Assembly: GCA_024398835.1 (NCBI GenBank)
Contig: JAKSIK010000005.1
Span: 62,001-126,000 of the forward strand
DNA length: 64,000 nt
Direction of reading: 5' to 3'
Source: Fibrobacter sp.
GTDB taxonomy: Bacteria > Fibrobacterota > Fibrobacteria > Fibrobacterales > Fibrobacteraceae
Of this stretch, positions 57,435-64,000 are shown piece by piece. The notes beneath the pieces are model-generated. The model made no database searches. It worked only from the letters and a program-made list of their open reading frames with translations, and was not told where the DNA came from. The translations under genes were made by a program, and so were the position numbers. Numbering within the stretch: position 1 is the stretch's first letter; each line of letters opens with the position of its first letter.

Positions 57435-57537
57435 GGAGATGAATTATAAATTATGAACTATTAATTACGAGAAGTGTCGGACGAAGTACCGTGCCAGAGA
57501 ACTAATTTTGAATTTTGAATTTTGAATTGTGAATTGC
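57435..57537. repeat. 7-bp-period repeats between aqpZ and mqnE
   Basis: Short arrays at 57435-57466 (ataaatt, atgaact, attaatt) and 57508-57537 (ttttgaa x3, ttgtgaa), the second ending at the mqnE stop codon. A GTGAC-GGAG-GTCAC mini-hairpin lies just before at 57419-57432. Confidence 0.6.
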
Positions 57538-58575
57538 TTAGTACGTTTCGTATTTGGCGTCGCGTTCCACAGGGATAAGTCCCTCATTCACGATGAGGTT
57601 CTTCATTTTTTCCGGAGTCATGCCCACGGGAACTTTTGCGCCGGCGGCATGCGTGATTTTTTCCTCTACGATGGTGCCGTCCAAGTCGGAAGCGCCCGCG
57701 TGCAGCGCCTTCATGGCGGTTTCAATGCCCATCTGAATCCAGTAGGCCTTGATGTGAGGGAAGTTGTCCAAAAACAGGCGTGCTACCGCCACCGTGCGGA
57801 GAATGTCTTCTTCCGAGGTGATGTTTGGCACGATGTTATGGAGAGCGTTGTGTTCCGGATGGTACACCAGAGGGATGAAGGCGAAAAATCCCGGTGCTTC
57901 GTCCTGCAAGTCCCGCAGCATTTTCATGTGAGTGATGCGGTGCTCCGGCTTTTCAATGTGCCCGAAGAGCATGGTGGCGTTTGTGGGGATGCCGAGCTTG
58001 TGGGCTGCCCGATGTACCGCGAGCCATTCTTCTCCCGTTTCCTTCCCGGGACAAATCTGGTCTCGAACGCTCTGCACGAGGATTTCTGCGCCACCGCCGG
58101 GAAGGGCGTCGAGGCCCGCATCCTTGAGGGTTTGCATAATCTGTTCCGGAGTCTGGCCCGAAAGTTTCGCGAAGTGGCAGATTTCCACCGCGGTAAAGGC
58201 CTTCAGATTGGCCTGGGGGAATTCCGCCCGCAGTTTCCGGAGCATTTCGATGTAGTAGTCGAAGGGATGGTCCGGATGGAGGCCCCCAACGATGTGGAGT
58301 TCCCGCGCGCCATTCTCGATGGCAAAAGCGGCTTTTTCCCGGATGGTTTCGTAGTCCCAGTCGTAGGCGGTGGGGCTGTCTTTTTTGATGCGGCTGAAGG
58401 CACAGAATTTGCAGTGGAGCACACAGACGTTCGTGTAGTTAATTTGTCTGTTATTCACCCAGAAAACTTTCTTTCCGTGGAGATCTTCCTTTACCGCATT
58501 TGCCATGGCGCAAAGTTCGTCCAGAGGGGCGTTGAGGAACAAATCCAGAGCTTCAGCTTCAGTCATTCTTGCCAT
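57538..58575 (-). CDS. mqnE: Aminodeoxyfutalosine synthase (radical SAM)
   Basis: Radical-SAM enzyme of the futalosine route to menaquinone, adding an adenosyl group to 3-[(1-carboxyvinyl)oxy]benzoate. 345 residues. The [4Fe-4S]-SAM motif is C51-x3-C55-x2-C58 in TNVCVLHCKFCAFSR. LHIVGGLHPDHPFDYYIEML and LPGGGAEILVQSVR are MqnE-type. Later segments GIPTNATMLFGHIE, FIPLVYHPEHN and AYWIQMGIETA complete the barrel. MqnC is the nearest alternative, but the GGLHPD segment and length favour MqnE. RBS AAAGGA. Its presence next to a quinol-linked cytochrome operon indicates menaquinone-based electron transport. Confidence 0.92.
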   Translation of the reverse strand: MARMTEAEALDLFLNAPLDELCAMANAVKEDLHGKKVFWVNNRQINYTNVCVLHCKFCAFSRIKKDSPTAYDWDYETIREKAAFAIENGARELHIVGGLHPDHPFDYYIEMLRKLRAEFPQANLKAFTAVEICHFAKLSGQTPEQIMQTLKDAGLDALPGGGAEILVQSVRDQICPGKETGEEWLAVHRAAHKLGIPTNATMLFGHIEKPEHRITHMKMLRDLQDEAPGFFAFIPLVYHPEHNALHNIVPNITSEEDILRTVAVARLFLDNFPHIKAYWIQMGIETAMKALHAGASDLDGTIVEEKITHAAGAKVPVGMTPEKMKNLIVNEGLIPVERDAKYETY

Positions 58576-58590
58576 TTCAAACTTTCCTTT

Positions 58591-58610
58591 CCCGCATTAG
58601 ACAAACATGC
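58591..58610 (-). promoter_or_regulatory. Promoter-like motif of mqnE
   Basis: Minus-strand GCATGTTTGTCTAATGCGGG, with TCTAAT as a weak -10, 17 bases before the ATG. AAAGGA lies between. Confidence 0.3.
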
Positions 58611-58686
58611 CAACCCATTTTATCCATTTTTACCGCGCCATTAATTTTTACGTCCACAGATTTTGAACAAAGTAATTTGCTGCGCC

Positions 58687-59295
58687 TTACAGGTATTTCA
58701 GCGCTTCGGGGATGAGGGTGGCGGCATCCGCTTCGTCGCCGAGAACTTCGGCTGCCTTCACTACGGCCTTTTCTGCGGCAGGGTCCTTCACGCCGAGGGT
58801 GTGGAGGGCGAGGACGGCTTCCATGCGGGCGCCCGTAAGTCCGGAGGGAGAGGCGAGGGTGAGGGTTGCGTCCAAACCGGTGGACTGGAGCAGCACGGCG
58901 GCCTTGTCTTTCAAGGTGAGCACCATCTGTTCCGTGGTCTTTTTGCCGAGGCCCTTGATCTTGTTCAATGCGGCCTTGTTGTCGCCTGCAATCATGGCGA
59001 GCAAATCCTTGGGAGAGCCTCCGCACAAAATCCGCTGGGCCATTTTCGGGCCAACCCCATTCACATCCAAAAGCATAAGGAACACTTCTTTCTCAAACTT
59101 GTCCGCAAAACCGAAGAGGGTCATGGCATCTTCGCGGACCACCAGGTGCGTGTGCAGGGTGACGTTCTGCTCTACTTCGGGCAATTGGCTTGCCGTATTG
59201 GCGGTGATGTTGATGCCGTACCCGACGCCAGCGCAGTCCACCACGACGAAAGTGGGGCTTTTTTCCACGAGAATGCCTTTAATTCTTTCTATCAT
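58687..59295 (-). CDS. ruvA: Holliday junction branch-migration protein RuvA
   Basis: Tetrameric four-way-junction binding subunit that loads the RuvB motor. 202 residues from ATG 59295. N-terminal OB fold MIERIKGILVEKSPTFVVVD with GVGYGINI; two helix-hairpin-helix motifs LLDVNGVGPKMAQRIL and LNKIKGLGKKTTEQMVLTL; the C-terminal domain III (about 150-200) that contacts RuvB ends DAATLIPEALKYL. A frame up to 59373 is open but crosses a promoter motif. No ruvB or ruvC in this window. Confidence 0.95.
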   Translation of the reverse strand: MIERIKGILVEKSPTFVVVDCAGVGYGINITANTASQLPEVEQNVTLHTHLVVREDAMTLFGFADKFEKEVFLMLLDVNGVGPKMAQRILCGGSPKDLLAMIAGDNKAALNKIKGLGKKTTEQMVLTLKDKAAVLLQSTGLDATLTLASPSGLTGARMEAVLALHTLGVKDPAAEKAVVKAAEVLGDEADAATLIPEALKYL

Positions 59296-59310
59296 GCTTA
59301 AATAATACCA
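59296..59310 (-). promoter_or_regulatory. Promoter motif of ruvA (leaderless)
   Basis: Minus-strand TGGTATTATTTAAGC; -10 box TATTAT (59302-59307) ends 6 bases before ATG 59295. Confidence 0.4.
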
Positions 59311-59333
59311 TTTTTTCTCGTCGGATTGGAAAA

Positions 59334-59350
59334 CATTTATATTTATGGCC
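59334..59350 (+). promoter_or_regulatory. Promoter motif of the cytochrome operon (near-leaderless)
   Basis: CATTTATATTTATGGCC; -10 box TATATT (59338-59343) ends 7 bases before ATG 59351. The in-frame ATG at 59345 would then be upstream of the transcript start, favouring 59351. Confidence 0.4.
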
Positions 59351-59719
59351 ATGAGATATTCAAGAATTCTCATCTGGGTGTTTGTGGTGGTTTGTGCGCT
59401 TTTTGCCGCAGATGTTTTTGTGCTTCCCCAGGTGACGGATTCGCTGAAAACCGAGGCCGCGGCCTACTACAATAGCGAATGCAAGGCCTGCCATCGCTGG
59501 GCCCGGAAGTTTGCGGCGCCGCCCATGCACGACAATGTGGCACAGTATGCGGAAAACCCGAAGGCCATGGTGGAATATCTGATGAAACCGACTCCGAAAC
59601 ACCCCGACGATTGGCCCCCCATGGAGATTTCGCCCCTGAACGAGACCCAGGCCAAGATGCTTACGGCGTGGCTGTTGTACATTCTGGAAAATCCTGAGGA
59701 TCCAGGTCGCCCTAAGTGA
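59351..59719 (+). CDS. Small membrane-anchored monohaem c-type cytochrome
   Basis: 122 residues from ATG 59351. N-terminal membrane anchor or signal (ILIWVFVVVCALFAADVFVL), then one haem site CKACH followed by a short class I cytochrome core. Two methionines (WPPMEISPLN and the PPMHDN segment) are candidate sixth haem ligands. Likely periplasmic electron carrier. First of five same-strand genes (59351-63515) for a quinol-linked redox complex. Homologues are typically diverse, so the partner is inferred from position. Confidence 0.8.
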   Translation: MRYSRILIWVFVVVCALFAADVFVLPQVTDSLKTEAAAYYNSECKACHRWARKFAAPPMHDNVAQYAENPKAMVEYLMKPTPKHPDDWPPMEISPLNETQAKMLTAWLLYILENPEDPGRPK

Positions 59720-59744
59720 TGGGTTGGCGAGATGAGGTGCAGAT

Positions 59745-60311
59745 TTGAAGTATTTCTGGAGTGGTGTCATCGTGCTTTTGTTCGGGTTTCTCCTGGCGGA
59801 TTTTTTGCTGGGGGAGCCTCGGGTCGCGACGCGTGCTGGCATGGAACTCGGGTCCGCGCCGCTGGCAAAGAACAGCGCCGCGCCGCTGGTTGCCTTTGTC
59901 CACTCCCTTCACGGGGATTCCATCGGGCTCACTTGCGTGAATTGTCACAGCGGCGCGAAGACGGATGCCCGCGCTTTTATGCCCACGAAGGCCGACTGCA
60001 TGGATTGCCATCGCCTGCCGCTAACGGAAAAGCCGGGAATTGAGGCTTTGGATTCTGCAATGAAAACGGCTCCCGAGGAACCTTGGGTCCACAAGAATGT
60101 GCTTCCTCCTCATGTAGTTTTTCATCACGGCGTGCATGCGGCTGCAGGTGTAGATTGCTATGACTGCCATACTGCGCGGCCTGGCGTGGAGCAGGATGTT
60201 TATGGCGGTGAATCCTTCCGCATGCAGGATTGCATGGATTGCCACCGCGGCGTAAATCCCGCGGGAAAATTCAAACCAGCAGCCACTTACTGCGGGGCTT
60301 GTCATCGGTAG
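59745..60311 (+). CDS. Pentahaem c-type cytochrome, ActA/c7-like
   Basis: 188 residues with an N-terminal anchor (WSGVIVLLFGFLLADFLLG) and five CxxCH sites: C64-H68, C85-H89, C138-H142, C163-H167 and C183-H187. Additional histidines (FVHSLHGDS, PPHVVFHHGVH) can serve as distal ligands, as in class III/c7 cytochromes and the ActA subunit of alternative complex III. Start is TTG 59745, supported by GAGGTG 7 bases upstream and by the placement of the anchor. Gap to the preceding gene 25 bases. Confidence 0.85.
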   Translation: MKYFWSGVIVLLFGFLLADFLLGEPRVATRAGMELGSAPLAKNSAAPLVAFVHSLHGDSIGLTCVNCHSGAKTDARAFMPTKADCMDCHRLPLTEKPGIEALDSAMKTAPEEPWVHKNVLPPHVVFHHGVHAAAGVDCYDCHTARPGVEQDVYGGESFRMQDCMDCHRGVNPAGKFKPAATYCGACHR

Positions 60312-60325
60312 CAAAGAGGTCCATT

Positions 60326-61276
60326 ATGGATAGACGAGAATTTCTGAAACTTTGCATGACCATGGCTGCGGGATTTACCCTCTTCGGCTGCCGTTCTGGT
60401 GGTTTGACTGATAAACTCTCAGGCCCAGCTCTCAAGGATTTTGAGGATGAAGTCCGCAGGGCCATGGCGCAGATGAAGCCTGGGTTCCGGCTGGTGAAAG
60501 TTCCCATGCCTGGGGAAATGAAATCTTCGCCCGCAGACCGCGAAAATCGCTTTGGCATGGCCATCGATTTGGATGCCTGCGATGGCTGCGGAAAATGTAT
60601 TCTGGCCTGCAATCAGGAAAACAACGTCCCACTGGTCAGCGAATCCCTTGCCAAGCAGGGCCGCTTTATGCACTGGATTGAATTGCGGGACGGTATTCCC
60701 ACCATGTGCTTCCACTGCAGTGACGCACCATGTGAAAAAGTATGCCCCACGGGAGCCGCAAACCACACGCCCGATGGCCTCAGCGCCATGATGTACAAGC
60801 GCTGTGCCGGAAGCCGTTTTTGTGGCGCAAACTGCCCGGTGCAAGCGAGGAAGTTTAATTATGAGGATGCCCGCAGTCTCGGGCACGCGAAGCAGTTCAA
60901 TCCTCAGGTTCCGTTGCGTGATAAGGGTGTCATGGAGAAATGCTCCCTCTGCATCCAGCGGTTACAAAATGACCGCATGAATTTCAAGGCGAACGCAGGT
61001 CTCGCGGCCATTGCCGGCGCGAAGTCCGGTCTCGCGGGCATAACCGGTGCGAAGTCCGGTCCCGCGGTCGGTACGATGAGCGGTAAAATTTCATGGCGCG
61101 GAAAGGGCCTCCAAACCGCCTGCGCTATGGCATGCCCCAAGCACGCCATCATTTTCGGAAACTGGCTGGATGAATCCTCCGACCTGGTGAAGGAGGCGAA
61201 AGTCCGCAACCTCTACGCGCCGGAAGGAATCGCCAAATTGGATCCCTCCGTCGTCTATATGCGAGGCCGCCGTTGA
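60326..61276 (+). CDS. Four-cluster Fe-S subunit with Tat-like lipoprotein signal (ActB2/QrcC/PsrB-like)
   Basis: 316 residues. The N-terminus MDRREFLKLCMTMAAGF has a twin-arginine pattern and a possible lipobox at LFGC (C22), so it may be exported folded and lipid-anchored. Four ferredoxin-type cysteine groups: C85/88/91/95, C128/131/136/140, C160/166/170 and C206/209 with C266/270. The third group, RCAGSRFCGANCP, has Ser where four-cysteine versions have Cys and matches the RCVGTRYC form found in ActB, which holds a [3Fe-4S] cluster. An Ala/Gly-rich repeat (GAKSGLAGIT, GAKSGPAVGT) is inserted near 226-252. Start ATG 60326, with AAGAGG upstream. Confidence 0.85.
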   Translation: MDRREFLKLCMTMAAGFTLFGCRSGGLTDKLSGPALKDFEDEVRRAMAQMKPGFRLVKVPMPGEMKSSPADRENRFGMAIDLDACDGCGKCILACNQENNVPLVSESLAKQGRFMHWIELRDGIPTMCFHCSDAPCEKVCPTGAANHTPDGLSAMMYKRCAGSRFCGANCPVQARKFNYEDARSLGHAKQFNPQVPLRDKGVMEKCSLCIQRLQNDRMNFKANAGLAAIAGAKSGLAGITGAKSGPAVGTMSGKISWRGKGLQTACAMACPKHAIIFGNWLDESSDLVKEAKVRNLYAPEGIAKLDPSVVYMRGRR

Positions 61277-63072
61277 TTTTCCGCATTCTTCTGTACATCG
61301 GCCTTGGGCTCCTGCTTCCAGGATGTGCCGCTTTGGGATATTCCCTCTGGGAAGGTCCCGCGGCCTGGTCTACAGACGTGCGCACTTTCTGGGGAACCCC
61401 CGTCAGCCTCTTTGTCTTCTGGATAGGAATCGCTCACGCAGGCACCCTGATTTCCGCCATCTTCCTCGCGCTGGATATCCATCTGGACCGCCGCACCTCC
61501 ATGCTTGCGGAACTCACCACCTTGTGCGCTCTCGTTGTAGCCGCTATTTTCCCGCTGATGCACCTCGGCGTTTTGGAAAACTTCTACATGGTGATTCCCT
61601 TTTTGGATGCCCGCGAAAACTTCGCCAACCTGCGTTCGCCCTTGGTCTGGGACTTCTGCTGCATCGCCATTTACGGAATCCTGTCTGCGCTTTTCTTCGT
61701 AATACACCTCGGTAGCCACAAATTCGAACAACTGAAAACGCTCCGCAAGCCCATGGCCTGGCTGCTTTTCCCGCTGGTGCTTTGGGTCCACACCATCGTG
61801 AGCCTAGATTTCGCCGTCACTTTCGTGCCCGAGTGGCGTGGAGCGTTTTTCCCGCTCTACTTCATTGCCGGAGCAATCTATTCTGGCCTCGCCATGGTTA
61901 TCGCGCTTCTCGCCGCCGAGGGTCGCCGCATCCGCCTCCTTGAAAAAATCATGATGGCCTTCAGCTGGCTCATGTTCCTTTTCTGGGTCTGGAATTTCGC
62001 CCTGAAAGGCGACTGGAGTGTTTCCGCCTTCATTTTCGGCGCCCTGCTGCCACAACTCTGGTGGGTTTCCTCCATCCGCGAAAATACCATCGGGCGCATC
62101 GCCATTGCATTTTCCGCCATTCTCGGAATGTGGCTGGAACGCTTCTTCCTGGCGGCTCCCTCGGAAGTCGCAGAAACTGCCAGCAATTTTGGCTGGATTG
62201 ATTTCGGGCTCCTCCTCTTCGGTCTCGGCCTGTTCCTTTCGCTGGTGGCCTTCGGCCGCATTCGCCTCCGCAAGCATTTCGACGGCGACGACATTTTAAT
62301 CGGAGAGGTGGAGGTGGCCCTTGAGTCCGAATCCGCCAGCGCCCCCGCGAACGCCGCGCCCGATAAAACAACAACGCTCTCCATACTCCGCTTCCCGCTG
62401 CTTCTCGGAATTCTCGTCACCATCCTCTACATCGTTTGGGCAACATCACAGTCATTTTTTGACACATTTGATTTGCCTGTGGTGAGCCTGATTCCCATCG
62501 TTTACCCGCTTATCGCCCTGGTGGCTGGCATCGCCCTTTGCGCCCGAAATTTGTGGGAAATCGCCCCTCGAAAATTAAAACTCTTTTTTGTGATAGGGGT
62601 TGGCATGATTGGCTTTGCCGCTGGCGCATATTTCGCGGGCGGTTCCTCGGCAGAGCCCGTCGGCGAAATCTCTGGCCCGAAACCTAATACATCTGACCCG
62701 GCGCTCAGTACTTCGGGTCTGGCGCTCTCCAACACCACGCCCGAGGCTCTCTGGAACGCGCGCTGTGCCGCATGTCACGGTGTTGACGGCAGTTTCAACG
62801 AGAAGTTTGTTCGGGAGTTCTATCCGCTGCCGCAAAAACTTTCTGCCGGCCGCCTGGATTCACTGGGGGAGGATTCTCTGGTGAATGTCATCTTGAATGG
62901 TCGCATTAACATGAATCCTTACGGCGGCCGCATTTCTCGTGAGGAAGCCGTAGGCCTTGTGCGTCACATGCGCGCCCTCGCCGGCGAGGATTCAATTGCC
63001 GGCGCAAATTCACTCGTCGGTACGGATTCACTTGTCGTCGAAAAATCGTCAGCAGGGGAGGATTCTCTATGA
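61273..63072 (+). CDS. NrfD/ActC-like quinol-oxidising membrane subunit fused to a cytochrome c domain
   Basis: 599 residues. Start is TTG 61273, overlapping the previous stop (TTGA). About ten membrane helices fill residues 1-460 in the NrfD/ActC pattern (FWIGIAHAGTLISAIFLAL, LHLGVLENFYMVIP, LLFPLVLWVHTIVSLDFAV), with a charged loop near 350. A helix at about 440-460 leads to an outside C-terminal domain with haem site C498-C501-H502 (CAACHGVDGS) and a following methionine at NPYGGRISREEA nearby (INMNPYGG). The tail is Ser/Gly/Ala repeats (GEDSIAGANSLVGTDSL). It should oxidise menaquinol and pass electrons to its own haem. The fusion of NrfD and cytochrome c appears compact compared with ActC plus ActE. 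Confidence 0.85.
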   Translation: MIFRILLYIGLGLLLPGCAALGYSLWEGPAAWSTDVRTFWGTPVSLFVFWIGIAHAGTLISAIFLALDIHLDRRTSMLAELTTLCALVVAAIFPLMHLGVLENFYMVIPFLDARENFANLRSPLVWDFCCIAIYGILSALFFVIHLGSHKFEQLKTLRKPMAWLLFPLVLWVHTIVSLDFAVTFVPEWRGAFFPLYFIAGAIYSGLAMVIALLAAEGRRIRLLEKIMMAFSWLMFLFWVWNFALKGDWSVSAFIFGALLPQLWWVSSIRENTIGRIAIAFSAILGMWLERFFLAAPSEVAETASNFGWIDFGLLLFGLGLFLSLVAFGRIRLRKHFDGDDILIGEVEVALESESASAPANAAPDKTTTLSILRFPLLLGILVTILYIVWATSQSFFDTFDLPVVSLIPIVYPLIALVAGIALCARNLWEIAPRKLKLFFVIGVGMIGFAAGAYFAGGSSAEPVGEISGPKPNTSDPALSTSGLALSNTTPEALWNARCAACHGVDGSFNEKFVREFYPLPQKLSAGRLDSLGEDSLVNVILNGRINMNPYGGRISREEAVGLVRHMRALAGEDSIAGANSLVGTDSLVVEKSSAGEDSL

Positions 63073-63515
63073 TAGCCCTCATGAATTCTCTCGCCTGCAT
63101 TTTGGCCCTCGGCAGTGCCGTGTTCCTGTGGCGCGCCCCGCTGAAACTCTTTACCGAAGTGGGGAAACTTCTCGCCATGCTGCTCATCTTCGGTGTGTTC
63201 TCTTTCTTCACGCTGGACACTCTGGACTGTCAGTTGGAAAGTTATCCCTTCCGCATGTTCGCTCTGGCAATCTGCTGCTCCACCACATCACTTACCAAAA
63301 ACCGCAAGCGGTATCTGGTGCTTGCGCAACTTCTCTGGCTCTGGGTGGAACTTTTTGGCGGAATATCCCTCTTCTACCGCGGATTCGAAATACCCTGGCT
63401 CCGCATCTTTGCCATTTCCGTCGGTGCACTCGGCAGTTGCTTCCTCTCTCGCATCAGCCGCGGCATGGAATTCGCCCTCATGGTTTACTGGATTGCCGTC
63501 TGGATTTTCTTCTGA
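63069..63515 (+). CDS. Small membrane protein of the cytochrome operon
   Basis: 148 residues with about four to five hydrophobic segments (ALMNSLACILALGSAVFLW, LAMLLIFGVFSFFTL, LVLAQLLWLWVELFGGISLF, WLRIFAISVGALGSCFL, FALMVYWIAVWIFF). No cofactor motif is seen and the family is not recognised. It overlaps the NrfD-like gene by 4 bases (ATGA), so it is translated with it and may be an assembly or small structural subunit like ActD/ActF. An intrinsic-type terminator lies about 70 bases downstream. Confidence 0.7.
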   Translation: MIALMNSLACILALGSAVFLWRAPLKLFTEVGKLLAMLLIFGVFSFFTLDTLDCQLESYPFRMFALAICCSTTSLTKNRKRYLVLAQLLWLWVELFGGISLFYRGFEIPWLRIFAISVGALGSCFLSRISRGMEFALMVYWIAVWIFF

Positions 63516-63544
63516 TGATAAATCCCTTGCCAGTCCATGGGAAA

Positions 63545-63560
63545 ATTCTATATTACATCT
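63545..63560 (+). promoter_or_regulatory. Promoter motif upstream of the PIN-domain gene
   Basis: ATTCTATATTACATC with -10 box TATATT (63549-63554). The transcript would start near 63561 and run into a hairpin leader. Confidence 0.5.
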
Positions 63561-63574
63561 CGAGGTTGGAAATG

Positions 63575-63623
63575 ATCTCCTAAAGCAACTGAAAAATCAG
63601 TTGTTTTTTTTTATCAAGGAGAT
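63575..63623 (+). promoter_or_regulatory. Hairpin leader of the PIN gene: terminator and RBS-sequestering pair
   Basis: CAACTGA-AAAA-TCAGTTG (63586-63603) is followed by nine T, an intrinsic terminator form. ATCTCCT (63575-63581) is exactly complementary to AGGAGAT (63617-63623), the ribosome binding site of the PIN gene, enclosing the hairpin. It may end the cytochrome operon, act as an attenuator for the PIN gene, or make a short RNA. Confidence 0.5.
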
Positions 63624-63626
63624 AAT

Positions 63627-64000
63627 ATGCACTGCGAAAATCAGGTCCCTGCCTCAGTTCAAAAGAAGTTGAAAGTTTATCTTGATACTTCTGTAATCAG
63701 TTATCTGCATCAAGAAGATTCTCCCGAACGCATGCGTGACACGCAGGCTTTGTGGCAAATGTTCAAGGAGGGTAGATGCAACGTTGTTCTTTCTGAACTC
63801 ACAATTAAGGAAGTTGAAAAGTGTTATGAACCCAAAAAGTCGTTTATGTTGAAAAGTTTGTCTGAAATTCAACATGAAATGTTGCCTTCATACGAAGAAA
63901 GTGCTAGATTAGCGTTAAAGATTATTGAAATGGGCATTTTAACAGCTAAAAGTATGGATGACTGCTTTCATATTGCTTCAGCATTGTTGAGTGACTGCGA
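63627..64000 (+). CDS. PIN-domain protein (right edge of window, incomplete)
   Basis: At least 124 codons from ATG 63627 (GGAG 6 bases before) and open at the window end. PIN nuclease signatures: VYLDTSVISYL with the first acidic residue, ELTIKEVEKC with a conserved Glu and MDDCFHIASALL with the later Asp. Such proteins are often ribonuclease toxins of VapBC modules, but no antitoxin gene is seen immediately upstream and the downstream side is cut off. The leader has a promoter motif, terminator hairpin and RBS-pairing segment, suggesting tight control. Confidence 0.8.
   Translation, partial: MHCENQVPASVQKKLKVYLDTSVISYLHQEDSPERMRDTQALWQMFKEGRCNVVLSELTIKEVEKCYEPKKSFMLKSLSEIQHEMLPSYEESARLALKIIEMGILTAKSMDDCFHIASALLSDC

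Noticed and set aside
57529..58644. 371-codon plus-strand frame opposite mqnE
   Set aside because: Antisense shadow; the radical SAM motif is on the minus strand.

Overview
The window looks like a piece of a Fibrobacter chromosome. It encodes a Fibrobacter succinogenes major paralogous domain protein (50214-51338), a secreted GH10 xylanase (5431-7086), a lipoprotein with a poly-serine linker typical of the phylum (23027-23854), PPi-dependent phosphofructokinase, and the futalosine menaquinone enzyme MqnE. It is mostly core genome: 54 coding regions are called (53 with good support, one weak small ORF). There are no rRNA or tRNA genes, IS elements, prophage or CRISPR array.

Layout. 1-9.5 kb: HAD phosphatase end, citramalate synthase (cimA) with hisD, a YfcE-type phosphodiesterase, a fused SpmA-SpmB membrane protein, GH10 xylanase, alanine racemase, M29 aminopeptidase. 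9.5-19.3 kb: an rRNA methyltransferase with repeat-derived inserts, a sensor phosphatase, then hisS followed by two SGNH proteins and an MBOAT acyltransferase (an envelope O-acylation set). 19.4-26.5 kb: two tandem Na/Pi transporters, a lipoprotein with two cystatin-like domains, a divergent adenosylhomocysteinase-like protein, an alanine symporter. 26.5-34.6 kb: mutY, a glycosyltransferase, a eukaryotic-type hisA, a lipocalin-like secreted protein, an SDR sugar reductase, an aroK-aroB fusion and aroE. 34.7-44.6 kb: cysK, murA, a GYF_2-RDD protein, rapA, proB, dgt, map. 44.7-51.4 kb: a DEAD helicase, envelope proteins, pyrE, purU, the Fibrobacter paralogous-domain protein. 51.4-57.5 kb: pfp, a GCS2-family ligase, an RLAN-ATP-grasp (RimK-like) ligase, aquaporin. 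57.5-64 kb: mqnE, ruvA, a five-gene cytochrome c / Fe-S / NrfD respiratory operon resembling a reduced alternative complex III, and the start of a PIN-domain gene.

The most interesting items are: (1) the GCS2 + RLAN-ATP-grasp pair, probably an uncharacterised amino-acid or peptide ligation pathway; (2) the double stefin-like cystatin lipoprotein; (3) the compact menaquinol-linked NrfD/multihaem operon beside mqnE; (4) a eukaryotic-type HisA; and (5) two window-wide signals: a promoter motif resembling TTTnCTATATTtaGGG placed so close to at least a dozen start codons that the transcripts should be leaderless, and 7-bp-period tandem repeat arrays that fill many gaps, reach start and stop codons, and have entered the methyltransferase gene in frame.

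All calls come from reading the sequence and remembered family motifs. No database search or structure prediction was run.
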